From Fulvia fulva (Eukaryota > Ascomycota > Dothideomycetes > Mycosphaerellales > Mycosphaerellaceae), in the NCBI RefSeq assembly GCF_020509005.1, contig NC_063012.1, positions 558,001 through 622,000 on the forward strand: a DNA stretch of 64,000 nt, given 5' to 3'. This document shows positions 24,634-35,618 of this stretch, one piece after another. A model generated the notes under the pieces. The model was given only the letters and a program-made list of their open reading frames with translations. It was not told the origin of the DNA and did not search any database. Position numbers and translations under genes: made by a program. Numbering within the stretch: the stretch's first letter is position 1; every line of letters begins with the position of its first letter.

Positions 24634-26573
24634 ATGACAGAACACAAACACAACTTCCCAGCATCGAGTGCCACGAATGGCTTCTTCCAGGAGCCGCCGG
24701 TTCTCAGCAGTGCGTTCGAAGAAGACCAGGCATTGAAGCGGGTAAATCGATGTGAGTATCACGGTCCCCCGTAGCCAACTAGAGCAGTACTGAACGTAGA
24801 TATGCAGTCTACCTGCCGCCCTCGATCCAGGAACAGGTGTCCGGAGACCTCACCCGCTTCAGCACTCTAGTCACAACACCACAGATCCGTAACTGGTGTG
24901 CCGATGCCGAACGCAACATCCCATACGTCCGGCACTGGGATTCATGGGGACGGCGCGTCGACGAGCTGATCACTACCGAAGGCTGGCGAAAACTCCAGGA
25001 TCTAGGGATTAGTGAGGGCATCGTAGCCATCGGCCATGAAGCCACCTACGGTCAGCATTCCAGAGTGTATCAATTCTTGAAGTACTATATATGGACCCCA
25101 TGGAATGCATTTGTGACATGTCCCTCGGGGATGACGGACGGTGCTGCGAAGCTGTTGGAGTCGCAGCTGGCCAAGAAGGATCTTGGTGAAGTGGAACGGA
25201 GGGTGTTCAAGGCAGCTCATGGACGCTTGGTGAGCCGAGAGGTTGGCAAAGCGTGGACGAGTGGCCAGTGGATGACTGAGCGACCTGGCGGGAGTGATGT
25301 GCAGAATACGGAGACGCAGGCTACCCTCAGCACCGGCGCCCAGGACACTACCGTTACCCAAGTTGACGGCAATCCGCTGGGCCCAATCTCCATCAACGGC
25401 TTCAAATGGTTCTCTTCTGCGACGGATGCCAACACCACAGTCTTGCTGGCACGAGAAATTCCGAACGGCGGTATCTCAGCTTTCTTTGCGCCAACAAGAG
25501 TTGTCGATACCAGTAGCGACACCAAAGACTCCAGACTCAACGGCATAAGCATCCAGCGCCTCAAGTCAAAGCTCGGTACTCACGCTGTCCCAACCGCTGA
25601 GCTGGTCCTCTCGGACATGCGAGCCTGGCGCATTGGCAAGGCCGGCCAAGGTACAAAGGAGATCAGCACGGTGTTGAACATCACCCGCGTGCACAACGCA
25701 GTCACAGCCGTTGGCGTCTGGGGCCGCGGCCTGTCGATCTCTCGCGCTTTCTCGAAAGTCCGCACAGCTCGTGGAAAGCTGTTGGTCGACACTCCTGCTC
25801 ACGTCCGCACGCTTGCAGAGCAGCATGTCGAGTATCGTGCTATGATGCATCTGACCTTCTACACTGTTGCACTTCTTGGTGCGTCTGAAAGGACTGGCCG
25901 AGGAGCTGCCGACTCTGCGCCCTACGAACCTGCTGGACTGGCTCCCAAGCACGCAGTTCCACATCTACTTCGGTTGTTGACACCTTTGGCGAAGATGTTG
26001 ACGGCCAAAGCTTCGATTGCAGGTCTTGCAGAGTGCATAGAAAGTCTAGGAGGAGTCGGGTATCTCGAGAATGAAGACATATCCATGAATATCGCCCGTC
26101 TGTATCGCGATGCGAATGTGCTCAGCATCTGGGAGGGGACCACGAATATCATGGCAGATGATGTAGTGCGTATTGTCAAGGGCTCAGCTGGTCCGGCGGT
26201 CTTGCACGCTTTGAATGATGTCGTCGCCTCGGCTACAGCAGCGTGGTCAAGTCAAGGCCAGACACAATGGGCTGAGATCGTAGTGGGACGATGGTCGAAG
26301 CTGAAGGCCACCATCTCAGCTGGATCCAAGGAAAGGCTGACGTTCAATGGTAGGGCTCTAGCAGGCGAACTTGGCTGGGTCGTATGCGCTCTACTGCTTG
26401 GCGCGGATGCTCTGAGCGACGGAGATGAGATCGCGACCAGTATCTGCAATCGCTGGATCATGCGACGCAGTGCCAGCCAGGATTTGCGACTCTCTGGCGA
26501 GGATGAAGTGCTGCAAGATCGCGAGATTGCGTTTGGCCGTGATGTTGCTGTTGCCGACAGGGCAAGGCTATAG
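24634..26573 (+). CDS. Acyl-CoA dehydrogenase, AidB-like
   Basis: Two exons, 24,634-24,751 and 24,808-26,573, give 627 residues. The intron has donor GTGAGT, a CTGAAC branch and a GCAG acceptor. This is a flavoprotein of the acyl-CoA dehydrogenase superfamily, in the AidB/ACAD11-type long subgroup. The N-terminal 'GFFQEPPVL' and the sequence up to 'YLPPSIQEQV' match the AidB-type extra N-terminal segment. The middle has 'WMTERPGGSDVQNTET' (flavin/substrate loop) and 'LKSKLGTHAVPTAEL'. The C-terminal helical domain has 'ECIESLGGVGYLEN' and 'IWEGTTNIM'. The true substrate is not readable from sequence; bacterial AidB is linked to alkylation damage. Start chosen at the ATG of 'MTEHKHNFPA'. An in-phase ATG at 24,541 is the alternative. 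Confidence 0.9.
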
Positions 26574-26845
26574 GGTTGTATTGTGAAGGCCTGCCGCTTA
26601 GATATGTACTCAGAACGACTATCCCACCTGGATGTCTGTCTTATGATGCAATTGCCCTTATGTGGTTCGAACCTCACTGAAAAGGCCCAATTGGTCGTGA
26701 AGAAGCGCGGTGCTTGTCATGTCTATCTCCTATTGCAGTTTTAGTACCGATTTCAAGACCTCTGGACTACCGCCATGCGTTATCACAACCGCGATAAACG
26801 AGATCGCAGAGTAATGACTCGCGAGGACCAATACAGCTCGCAGCA

Positions 26846-27844
26846 TCAGGTCCCTATTATCATCTTCACGATTCCCTCCTCGCACTCCTCCTTCACGCCC
26901 AACAGCTTCGACTCCGACTCCAGCCACCAAGGCGTCACAACACACCTCGCTTCACCGGATTCGTACAGTTGAGCTACAGCCAGCTCAAGAGTCCATCCAG
27001 AGCTCCTCTGCGGGAACTTCTCCATGCCGCTAGCCTTCAACTCCCGCGTCGTACTTCGACTGATTTCCCATCCCCCGGTCTTTTCAAAAGCGTTCAATAG
27101 CTGATTCTGCGAAGTCTTGATCGAGAGAACTTTGACGAACCGATTCGCTGTCTCATCAGGATGCTTCAATACACCAATGACAGCCTGACCAATACCCTCC
27201 AAAGTCGTGCCGGTAAACGGCTCAGTTCCTTCGTCGTATATGATGGCTTTGCGATTGGTGGCGTCGAAGCCCATCAATGGGAACTTCATCGCCTGAGCAA
27301 CACATCAGCTACCGATTACGCGAACGGCCAGCACCAAAGCGAGTCATACCCAGTCGATCGGATTCCCAGTACTGACACCGGTCCACGTAAAAGCAGGACT
27401 GGATTCAGCCTTGACCTTTGCATATTCCCAGCCACTGCGTCGTTGCTGATGTATCGCCTCAAACTCCGGCAGCCCACGCACATCTGGGCCCCATCCAAAG
27501 TCGTCGATGATGAAGCGCTTTACGCCTGCGGCTTCCGCTGCGTCGACGAATGTGTTGTGATGAACGATTCCAGCTGGTCCGACTGCACATACCACAGCGT
27601 CTTGTCCTTCGAAGGCCTTCGTGAGGTTGGCGATATCATATTCCGTCCGTACAACGTGGATACCATTGGGGTGCTTGGTGCTTCAAGCCTTGAAATGATT
27701 GTTACGTCGAAGCCTGCGTTGCACAAGGCAGCTGTGATAGGGGTGCCGAAGTTGCCGGATGCCTAATACCATCAACTGGAGCGGATGTTGGATTGAAGGT
27801 GAGTATCTTAATCCGATAACGGCGACCTTCTCGATATTCTCCAT
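26846..27844 (-). pseudogene. NmrA-like / isoflavone-reductase-like NAD(P)-binding protein, damaged
   Basis: The gene reads on the minus strand as an NmrA-family Rossmann protein. It has an N-terminal 'MENIEKVAVIG', then after an intron 'ASGNFGTPITAAL' (the dinucleotide loop), 'KRFIIDDFGWGPD' and, after a second intron (27,293-27,349, GTATGA...CTCAG), the C-terminal part ending at 26,846. Two lesions are visible. The first intron should start directly after the GGA codon (near 27,824), where the sequence is TTAAGA instead of GTAAGA, so the donor G is lost. Near 27,667 the frame slips by one base in a run of four C's, between 'EAPSTP' and 'IHVVRTEYDIANLTKAFEG'. Without both corrections no full-length protein is made. 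A sequencing or assembly error could explain the slip but less easily both. Confidence 0.75.
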
Positions 27845-28438
27845 CGCCTGGTGAGCTGTTAACGCTACGAAGTCGTTGATGGTGACTAGGCTGTCAGGTT
27901 CACTATCTAGGTTGTGAGGATTTTTTTGATTTGTAAAACAGCTGGGCGGTCGAGCTATCAAGTCGAAGCATTCAGTCAGAGGAGCTCAATCCTGGCGCAG
28001 CTCCGCCCATAATACAGCTCTGCCTGTCTATACGTTATCATGGAGAGCGATTTGCGAACTTGAGCTTTTGCTGGACCATATATGATCTGATGTTTCATCT
28101 CCGCATCTGCATGGTGTTTTTGACAAGGCGCGGCGCCACGTAGCCATTGGCGTGACAGTGCGAAGCAGGGAAAGCTAAGGGATATGAACACCGCGCTTCG
28201 ACGACTTCATGGGTGCAGAAACTGGCTGACTTGGCTTTGACACCAATGCTATGGTCGCAATGCCACAAGGTTGTTGGTGGCGGTGCCTTCATCGACCTTG
28301 ACACTCCGTGAATCGTGCCATCGTGGCTCCTGATTGTGGGCCATCGTTGATCGTTGTGCTTGTATATCTTGTCAACTTCAGGATGTGCTACGCTGTGATA
28401 TGCTATGCTCAACATGCTGTACACCCTCGACTGTGCTC
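27845..28438. other. Intergenic region
   Basis: Short minus-strand frames (for example 28,095-28,442) have no recognisable domain, signal peptide or splice logic. Nothing further is supported here. Confidence 0.5.
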
Positions 28439-30157
28439 TCACGCTTCCCGCTGCATCTCAAAATACGCATCTTGCTCCTGCTTTTCCTTCAGCTCGACCT
28501 CCTCAACAGCAGCGCCATACCTCTCGTTCAAAATCTTCAACTTCGACATGAACGGGTCCTTGTCAATATACGCGCCTCTCAACCACCTCTCCTTCCCCAT
28601 ATCACCCACCTCAAACGCCTTCCTCGCGTGCAACACCCTCCGGTTGTCAAAAATAACACACTCGCCGGGTTTCATGAGCCTCTCATAGATCGCCTCCGGC
28701 CGATGAATCAACTCATTAAACTTCCTCGCCGCATCATGCCAGTGATCCACTTTCCGGCTGAGGTAATAGTCACCACCATAAGACGTCCCGACATCTTTCA
28801 CGCCGCTTTCCAGTCGGAATGGTGCTTGGAATGGCGGGCTCCACGATACAGCGTCGATGACGTCTATCGGGGAGACACTGCTATCGCGGGGATTGAAGCT
28901 GACACTTATGTGCGCTTGTCGGCCGTACTCGGATATGACTGCGTCTTTGAGGCCGAGTCTCTTCAGCTCGATGACGGAGCGGCTTTGGTAGTAGTAATCA
29001 GTCTTGTGGTCATAGTGGTAGTCGACTTTGATTTTGCCGAGTCCCTCGAAGGCTTCGATGTCGTTTTTACGGAGATCGACGGCGGCTTTGAAGGAGTCTG
29101 TGAAGAGGCTGGCACCGCCTGCGGAGGAGGAGCGGATGCAGTGAAGGAGTTGGAGGTGGGGTGGTTGCTTCATGTACATGAGGTCCATGTGGAAGCCGAG
29201 GTTTTGGGATGTGTAGGCTACATTTTTTGCTTGGGGGACTGAGCGGACGTCCCATGTTTTGCCGTAGAAGGTCGTCTTCAGGGGGCCTATTCGTTTCGAG
29301 AGGCGCTTTACGGACTTTTCATCTGCGGGTACGTCGGTCACGAAGAGGAGACCATGTGATTCCAGTTGCCGGAGAGCTTTGAGCAGGATTGTGTCGTCTT
29401 CCATGTAGGCCTCATAGGTGAAGTCTTGCGTGCGCTGTTGATACATGTCGGCATCCCAAAGGACCCTAGGCGTCGTATCGTGACTTGGAAGGTCGTTGCC
29501 CTTCGTTACATAGTTGGACAAAGTAGCCAAAGGTATCTCGGTGACGTGATCGCCATCATACCCAGGGACATCGTTCGACCACCTGATCTTGACACTCTGG
29601 GCATCAGACTGAACATCAACAGCTTCGATCTGCGTCGGAATATCGGCTGTGACAAAGAGCTTCTGCCTGGTGGACTGATGGACGCAGCGAGGACAAGAGC
29701 ATATGTCTCGCAGAAAGACGGCAGAGAAAGAGTGCTCTGCAGCTGCACCGGGTACAGTGACTCGAGCATTTGCCCATCTGGTTATCGGTGGGGCTGGTTC
29801 TGCTTCTGCCTTGGGTTTCTTCGGTGTCGCCTCTGCTGTGGGTTTCTTCGGAGTGAAAGGTCTTGCTTTGGGTGTCTTTGGCATGGCGTCTGCTTTGGCT
29901 TGTTTGTTGAGCAGGTGGAACTTCTTCGCGATAAATCTGGGAGCGACGTCCTTGGCGAAACCCTTGCGAGTGAGGCCAGCCGGATTGCCGTCTTCGAGCA
30001 CTTCCTGTTCCCGTGCTGCTTGCGCGTGGTCCCATTCTTCAATATTTAGGAGTCGAAGGCGCGTAGAATTGCCCAATGCACGCGTGGTCGCTTTCGCGTT
30101 GCCATTGACGATGCTGACATATGCCCGCGGCGCTGGATGGCGGAGGCGAGATGCCAT
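28439..30157 (-). CDS. Gamma-butyrobetaine hydroxylase-like 2-oxoglutarate/Fe(II) dioxygenase
   Basis: A single exon of 572 residues. The N-terminal third is basic, with Lys/Pro/Ala repeats ('[20 protein letters not shown]'), and its start looks like a mitochondrial presequence. At about residues 125-235 lies the GBBH N-terminal zinc domain, with the Cys-x-Cys-x2-Cys-x-His site in '[20 protein letters not shown]'. The TauD/TfdA domain follows, with the iron-binding H-x-D in 'GFHMDLMYM' (His 322, Asp 324), the distal His in 'RRVLHAR', and Arg residues after it. The family includes the carnitine-biosynthesis enzymes BBOX1 and TMLHE; which substrate applies here is open. Upstream in-frame codons reach 30,424 but would overlap the divergent carrier gene, so I chose the ATG at 30,157. 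Confidence 0.85.
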   Translation of the reverse strand: MASRLRHPAPRAYVSIVNGNAKATTRALGNSTRLRLLNIEEWDHAQAAREQEVLEDGNPAGLTRKGFAKDVAPRFIAKKFHLLNKQAKADAMPKTPKARPFTPKKPTAEATPKKPKAEAEPAPPITRWANARVTVPGAAAEHSFSAVFLRDICSCPRCVHQSTRQKLFVTADIPTQIEAVDVQSDAQSVKIRWSNDVPGYDGDHVTEIPLATLSNYVTKGNDLPSHDTTPRVLWDADMYQQRTQDFTYEAYMEDDTILLKALRQLESHGLLFVTDVPADEKSVKRLSKRIGPLKTTFYGKTWDVRSVPQAKNVAYTSQNLGFHMDLMYMKQPPHLQLLHCIRSSSAGGASLFTDSFKAAVDLRKNDIEAFEGLGKIKVDYHYDHKTDYYYQSRSVIELKRLGLKDAVISEYGRQAHISVSFNPRDSSVSPIDVIDAVSWSPPFQAPFRLESGVKDVGTSYGGDYYLSRKVDHWHDAARKFNELIHRPEAIYERLMKPGECVIFDNRRVLHARKAFEVGDMGKERWLRGAYIDKDPFMSKLKILNERYGAAVEEVELKEKQEQDAYFEMQREA

Positions 30158-30370
30158 GCTCAGCTGACCCGCGTGCTGGAAACAAAGAAGAAGCCAGGAA
30201 CAGCGGAGCGGAGGTGGAGCAAAGCAAAGCAAAGACCCTGGCCTGGACCATGCACCGCGCTCAAAGATTGTACCTGCATATCTCCAATGCAACCACATAC
30301 ATCTTCCTTTACACCACCACGTGACCACCAACCACCACATCCCCCGCACCTCACATCTCCAGACAGATGG
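30158..30370. promoter_or_regulatory. Shared divergent promoter region with a CCAAT box
   Basis: The 213 bases between the start codons of the dioxygenase (-) and the mitochondrial carrier (+) must hold both promoters. A CCAAT pentamer lies at 30,284-30,288 (+). Its use by the CCAAT-binding complex is an inference. Both products are predicted to be mitochondrial, so co-regulation is plausible. Confidence 0.5.
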
Positions 30371-31351
30371 ATGTCTCACCCTCCCACCCCCATCCAAACC
30401 CGCGATGAAGGAACCCGCCTGCAAGTCGTCCTCGCCGGCGCAATCTCCGGCCTCATCTCCCGCTTCTGCATAGCACCTCTCGACGTCGTCAAGATCCGCC
30501 TACAACTGCACTATCACTCCCTCGCCGACCCTTTATCCACCCCGCTACGATCACGGCCGACGCCGACGGGAATCTTCCTGACGGTGAAGGATATCTACAC
30601 CCACGAAGGCCTCCCAGGATTCTGGAAGGGAAACATCCCAGCGGAGGGGCTGTATCTGGGATATGCGGCTGTGCAGTTCTTGACATACCGCAGTGTGTCC
30701 CAGGCATTGAACAAGCTCGAAGAGGATCTAAAGGTCAACATCAACGGCACAGCGAAAAGCTTCATCGCCGGCGCCATAGCAGGCACCGCAGCCACGACAA
30801 CGACCTACCCCCTCGACCTCCTCCGCACCCGCTTCGCCGCCCAAGGAACCGAACGCGTGTACGATGGTCTACTCGCCAGCATCCGCGACATCTCCCGCCA
30901 CGAAGGAGCAGCGGGATGGTTCAAAGGCCTAAACGCCGGAATAGGCCAAATTGTCCCCTACATGGGTCTCTTCTTCGCGCTCTATGAAGGTCTCAAACCC
31001 TCCCTCGCAACGATCCAACTTCCATTCGGATCGGGCGATGCAGTCGCGGGCGTGACGGCGAGTGTCTTGAGCAAGACGGCGGTGTTCCCGCTGGATACTG
31101 TCAGGAAGAGGTTGCAGGTGCAGGGCCCGACGAGGGGGCGGTATATTGGTGGGGCGAGGGTTCCGGTGTATGAGAGGGGTGTGGTGGGGACGTTGGGGAT
31201 GATTTTGAGGAAGGAGGGGGCTGTGGGGTTGTATCGGGGTCTGACGGTGAGTTTGGTCAAGGCCGCGCCGAGTAGTGCGGTGACGATGTGGGCTTATGAA
31301 CGGGCGCTGCATTTGATTATGAAGATGGGGGATAGTGATGGGGTGGATTGA
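30371..31351 (+). CDS. TPC1: Mitochondrial carrier, thiamine pyrophosphate carrier-like
   Basis: A single exon of 326 residues, close to the roughly 314 of yeast Tpc1. Three tandem mitochondrial carrier repeats are visible, each with the P-x-[DE]-x-x-[RK] signature at the end of an odd-numbered helix: '[10 protein letters not shown]', 'PLDLLRTRF' and '[10 protein letters not shown]'. Each is followed by an amphipathic matrix segment ('[11 protein letters not shown]', '[11 protein letters not shown]', '[10 protein letters not shown]'). Six membrane helices are expected in the inner mitochondrial membrane. The combination of these motifs with the short N-terminus fits the TPC subfamily, but carrier substrate calls from motifs are only moderately safe. 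The stop is 36 bases from the end of the convergent endonuclease gene. Confidence 0.85.
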   Translation: MSHPPTPIQTRDEGTRLQVVLAGAISGLISRFCIAPLDVVKIRLQLHYHSLADPLSTPLRSRPTPTGIFLTVKDIYTHEGLPGFWKGNIPAEGLYLGYAAVQFLTYRSVSQALNKLEEDLKVNINGTAKSFIAGAIAGTAATTTTYPLDLLRTRFAAQGTERVYDGLLASIRDISRHEGAAGWFKGLNAGIGQIVPYMGLFFALYEGLKPSLATIQLPFGSGDAVAGVTASVLSKTAVFPLDTVRKRLQVQGPTRGRYIGGARVPVYERGVVGTLGMILRKEGAVGLYRGLTVSLVKAAPSSAVTMWAYERALHLIMKMGDSDGVD

Positions 31352-31387
31352 GAGGGACGGTTGCATTGCACTGCATTGCATGTGGTA

Positions 31388-32560
31388 TCATATATCTACA
31401 GCAGCAATCGAAGCGCCCAGTCTTCGTTCTGTTCCAGCACCTAGACCTTCAATATCTGGCACAGAGCCAATTGTAGCCTGTATAACAGCATCTCCCATAT
31501 CCTCACTCTTGATCTGTACGACAGCACCCTTATCATCAGCTTCCACCTCAACTTCCTCCTCCTTTACCGCCCCGTCCTCCGTCTTCAACTCAACCTCCTT
31601 CTTAACATTCCTCTTCCTCGGACTCCCCGCCACAGCACTCGGACACAACTTCTGCATCCCCAACTCACACTCCCCACACCTCCTCCCAACAGGCAAACAA
31701 ATCGTCTGCCCAAACCCCACCAACAAATGATTAATCTCATGCCACTTCTCCCTCGGCAACCAAGCTTCCAACTCCACCCTCGTCTGCTCCGGCGTACTCG
31801 TCTTATGCCACTTCCACAAATTCGTAATCCGATGTACATGCACATCAACCCCAATCCCTTCGTCCCTTCCCCATGCCGCTGACATGGTGAGGTATGCCAT
31901 CTTGGGCCCTACACCGGGAAGGGAGACGAGGCCTTCGATGGTGTCGGGAATGTCGCCGGAGAAGTTGTCGCGGAGGATGAGGGCGGCGGATTTGAGGTAT
32001 TTGGTCTTGTTGTTGTGGAAGCCGACTTTTCCTATGAGGTCGTTGAGGACGTCTGGCTCGACTGCGAGGAGGCCTTCGAGGGTTAGGCCGCCGGGGAGGT
32101 TCTGCTGGAGATTCTGGATCGCGGCTGCTGTGACGGTGTCTTTGGTTTGGGAGCTGAGCATTAAGGATACAAGTGTTTGCAGGCGTTGATCGCGAGGTGG
32201 CCGGGTGGTTTCGGCGAGCGACTCGCAGCCCATTGTGTCGACTGGAGCGAGGACTTTCTTGCGCATTTCCGCTGTGATGTCCCAGATCTGCTGCCAATTG
32301 CTAGGCGCTTCGACACGAACTGAGCCATCCTCGGATTTGATCTTCTTGGCTGGTTGGCGTTTGGGCTTCTTGTCTGACGGTGAGGCATCTTCGAGCTTGG
32401 GAGCTTTGCGAGGGGAGCGGCGGGTTGATGGAGAGGAGACTGTCGTCGTGGTTGAGGTTGACTTAGTCGTCCGCTGTCGTTTCTTCGTTGAGTCATTCGT
32501 GGCTGTTCCATTGATTTGGCGATTCATCGTTCTGATCTGGCGATTCATCGGTCGTGCCAT
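31388..32560 (-). CDS. NTH1: Endonuclease III homolog, bifunctional DNA glycosylase/AP lyase
   Basis: A single exon of 390 residues. The enzyme removes oxidised pyrimidines and cuts the abasic site in base excision repair. The N-terminal 85 residues are Ser/Thr/Lys-rich with basic clusters ('KKRQR', '[12 protein letters not shown]') that could act in nuclear targeting. The helix-hairpin-helix is 'LPGVGPKMA', with the catalytic Lys at about 220, followed by the catalytic Asp in 'GVDVHVHRI' at about 239. Four cysteines at about 287, 294, 297 and 305 form the iron-sulfur cluster with spacing x6, x2, x7; the last spacing is longer than the x5 of bacterial Nth. The C-terminal 80 residues are an acidic extension. 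An upstream in-frame ATG at 32,692 is possible and could add a 44-residue leader. Confidence 0.9.
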   Translation of the reverse strand: MARPMNRQIRTMNRQINGTATNDSTKKRQRTTKSTSTTTTVSSPSTRRSPRKAPKLEDASPSDKKPKRQPAKKIKSEDGSVRVEAPSNWQQIWDITAEMRKKVLAPVDTMGCESLAETTRPPRDQRLQTLVSLMLSSQTKDTVTAAAIQNLQQNLPGGLTLEGLLAVEPDVLNDLIGKVGFHNNKTKYLKSAALILRDNFSGDIPDTIEGLVSLPGVGPKMAYLTMSAAWGRDEGIGVDVHVHRITNLWKWHKTSTPEQTRVELEAWLPREKWHEINHLLVGFGQTICLPVGRRCGECELGMQKLCPSAVAGSPRKRNVKKEVELKTEDGAVKEEEVEVEADDKGAVVQIKSEDMGDAVIQATIGSVPDIEGLGAGTERRLGASIAAVDI

Positions 32561-33441
32561 TGGCAAAGGCTTGGAGAGATCGAGTTGCTCGTGTGGAAGG
32601 GGCCGTTGCTGACACCATACGAGCTGACTCGCGGGATATGCGCGACGTTCGCATGTTGCTTGATCGTTGCAGACGACATGTTGAAGATGCACGATTCGAA
32701 GATGGAAGTCCAGACTTCTGACGCGCTTGATCGACCCTTCAAGACCCCTGTAAGATGCTGACTAACTGATTTACCCTGCTGGCTCTTTCGCATTTTCCTC
32801 GAAATTCATTATTAGTATTCACTTCGGCCATAACAGAGCGGCGACTGGCGAGAACATAGTATCCATCCAACCACTTTATGTATTTACGCCACAAACAAGT
32901 GAGCCCTGTTACTTGCAATATCGGCGGCATCTCGCCTCCGCCATGTCACCAGGGACGACTGTTGAAATAACCCGGCTTGAGGTATTGCCCATTGCTTGGC
33001 CAGATGGAGTGCGGCAGAAAAAACGATAACATTCGAATAGATGGCCAGTAAAGACTCTCCACTTTTGGAGGGGGTTTGAAGTGGTATATCAAGCTTGTCA
33101 ATCTGCAAGGTGCATATAGCTGGCAGATCGGGAAAAAGAACGGACATCTCTGATGGAATGGCCGCCGAGATCAAAGACCAAACTGCTAGAGAATGTGAAA
33201 CACTCTGCAGTTCCAGACCAATTCGCTCAGCAAGGGCCCATTGTGAAGAAGTGCTTAAAAAGTACGACGTACAGAAGCAGGGCCGATGTTTGTACAACAA
33301 CAATGAAGTCCAATGCGTTGAAAGTTGCCGTGATATCTTGCTCCACGGATGGCAATCGAACGTCGATGGGCATATCTATCTTAGTATCATGCCACTGGAA
33401 CAGGCCCTCTGCTCATCACCATCACACCGTTCCATTACACC
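32561..33441. other. Intergenic region
   Basis: Overlapping short frames on both strands lack domains and splice signals. The stretch contains the promoter of the endonuclease gene and the upstream region of the first tandem-family copy. Nothing more is supported. Confidence 0.5.
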
Positions 33442-33889
33442 ATGCCTCCAGCAAAAAAGGGCAAGCCACAATACTGTGGAACACTTACCCAAAGATGCGA
33501 CTCGGTCTCTGCATCCTGTTCGAGAACTATCCGCACATCAACGGACCACAGAAGTTGAAGATCTTCAACAAGGTCTTCGCAGTCGAGCTCGCTGCGTGTG
33601 GCTTTCCCTCAGGCGTACCAGATAAGGAGTCTGTATTACGCCCATCTTGCATACACAGTACGCTAATCATCTCTGCAGCTACGAGAAGGTCATGGTCCAA
33701 TGGCGCCATCGACGCAAGGGGTCCAGCGCTCATCTCTGGCGCGACATCACCACCAACCCAAGCACGGACGAGGGACGCGAAGAGGTCAAGGCGCTCAAGG
33801 AAAAGGTGAAGGAAGCTGCTGCTGAGCTTGGCATTGCTGAGCAGAGTGACGAGCCTTTAAACGAGGAGAGCATAGAATCGCAAGCGTAG
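33442..33889 (+). pseudogene. Tandem family copy 1, frameshifted
   Basis: This is the first of three related genes in a row. Exon 1 would be 33,442-33,628 and exon 2 33,679-33,889. Exon 1 is 187 bases; the equivalent exon in copy 2 is 188, and the missing base maps to the A-run after 'MPPAK', so the ATG is out of frame with the conserved core. The core reads 'WNTYPKMRLGLCILFENY' and 'KLKIFNKVFAVELAACGF', and exon 2 begins 'YEKVMVQWRHRR'. The donor at 33,629 is GTCTGT, poorer than in the other copies. Exon 2 ends earlier than in copies 2 and 3 and lacks their 'GRGIRVP' tail. A sequencing error in the homopolymer cannot be excluded. Function unknown. Confidence 0.65.
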
Positions 33890-34773
33890 CAGGACGCGGT
33901 GATCGAGTGACATAATTCGCCATCTTGCGAAGGACAATTTTTAACCGCGCCGCGATCCCCAATGTACATGTAACAACCATCGCCATAACGTCTTCGAGGC
34001 CCCGAAATTACATATTCGTGAGCCTGCGTTTTGTGCCATGCCTAATGAAACAAGCCATTCAAGAACATTTTGTTTTAAGACAGATGACTCCCGTATGTTA
34101 CCCCAAGTACTAAGATGGGGCCCGAGAAGTCACCAATTTTAGCGGACTCGATCCACAAAACGCGATGGTCTGGAGAGCCGATGTTCGTATAGCATGTTCT
34201 AGCGTTGCAATGGATTGTCCGACGAAAAGGCCGTTGTCAGTGACAATGATACGGGGCCAAGACATGTTTGCGTCTGACGTTTGTCTTCGATAAATCTAGC
34301 AAGGACAACGACGAATAACTGTGTGTAGCAATCCACATTGAAGAGATATAGATGTTGGTGTTCCATACAAGAAAAGAAGAGGTAACAATATAGGCATCAC
34401 ATATAACATTTACTGTGTCTGGCCTCTCCTTGGGCAAGAAGTACATTCTTTGCCTCCCTGCCAAGAGTGTCATGTGCATGCACCGAAGCATCATCTGGGC
34501 CACACGACTGCTCCTTTGGTTATACACAACATGTTTAGGTATCACTATATACAGGACAGGCGACCTTCTAGGTGAATGAAGGTTTCCAAAGGCTGTACAG
34601 AGGTGGTCGGTGAATGGTCAGGCAGAGTTCGGCGAAGCACAAGCAGCTCGTGGCATTTCGCTCTCGCGACAATGGTCTCGCCGGGTACTTGAAGATCTTG
34701 TTGGAACTGCTTGAGCCACACACCAACGGCTCATACCACGATTCCAACACGACCACCAATCAACAGGCTCATC
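33890..34773. other. Intergenic region between tandem copies 1 and 2
   Basis: No frame with domain or splice support was found. The minus-strand frame at 34,237-34,545 has no recognisable feature. Confidence 0.5.
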
Positions 34774-35362
34774 ATGCCTGCTCCAGCTGGTGCAGCCACT
34801 ATCGATTGGAACAAATACCACGCACAGATGCGAACCGCTCTCTCTGTTCTATTCGAAGACTACTCCGATCTCAAGGGCGTCGACAAGGTCAAGATCTTCA
34901 ACAAGGTGTTTGCGACCTAGCTAGCCGCCTGTGGCTTCGAAGAAGGCGTTCCAGAGCAGGAGTAATCATTCCCCCGGCAGATAGATTGTGTCAAGCTAAG
35001 TAGTGGACAGGTACCACAAAGTGTGCGCAAAGCACCGCGATGGGCGCAAGGTGCAGTACACTCACCTCTGAGCCGACATAACCACTTCACCAACCACCGA
35101 GGAAGGACGTACTATGGTGGTGGATTTAAAGAAGAAGATTAAGGATGCAGCAACCAGTCTCGGCATCGGCGGACTGGCCACTCTACCGGTTTACAGCGCT
35201 GCGGATGGAGTTGCAAGCGTTACTAGGCGCGGTATTCGGGTCCCAGTAAAGCCACAGGGCGCCGGCAGTGGCAGCGAGGGGGACTCTGAGGGAGATGGCG
35301 GCGAGGAGACTTATCGGGGCTTGGGAAGCGGTCCTCCTAAGCCGTTGGGCTCAGAGAAATAA
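34774..35362 (+). pseudogene. Tandem family copy 2, two in-frame stops
   Basis: Exons 34,774-34,961 and 35,011-35,362 sum to 540 bases, a multiple of three, and the intron (GTAATC...GGACAG) is in the same place and phase as in the other copies. The protein frame runs 'MPAPAGAATIDWNKYHAQMR', 'KVKIFNKVFA', 'LAACGFEEGVPEQE' and after the intron 'YHKVCAKHRDGRK'. It ends with 'GRGIRVP'-like 'RRGIRVPVKPQGAG' and an acidic Gly-rich tail. A TAG at 34,918-34,920 replaces the glutamate codon seen in copies 1 and 3. A TGA at 35,069-35,071 replaces a tryptophan codon (copy 1 has 'HLWRDITT'). The gene structure is otherwise intact, so decay is recent. Confidence 0.75.
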
Positions 35363-35618
35363 GGCGAGGGAATACGAGGGCATGGAATTATCACTTTGGT
35401 TCACATGCCTGTTGCAGGTCATATAATAGCCTAGTGGAGTGATTACGGTCTATGGCGGGCCGGAAGCACAGACGCCGAAAGTGAATGCAATCGGGGAACC
35501 TTCCACTTCCCCACAGAAAAGCTCTGTCACATGTTCGTGGATGTACAAAACTCACTCCGTTTTTTCTGTAACTTCACACAGCGCCAAAGCCTCGAAGAGC
35601 GCAAACGCGACGTCCCAA

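Noticed and set aside
26660..26690. GGTTCGAACC sequence resembling a tRNA T-loop
   Set aside because: The flanking bases do not form a T-stem and no acceptor stem or anticodon arm could be drawn around it.
27161..27766. 201-codon plus-strand frame opposite the NmrA-like gene
   Set aside because: The minus strand has the Rossmann-loop and NmrA motifs and a clean intron; the plus frame has none.
28334..29242. 302-codon plus-strand frame opposite the dioxygenase
   Set aside because: It is a shadow of the high-confidence dioxygenase; its Val/Glu-rich composition is that of a reversed GC-rich coding frame.
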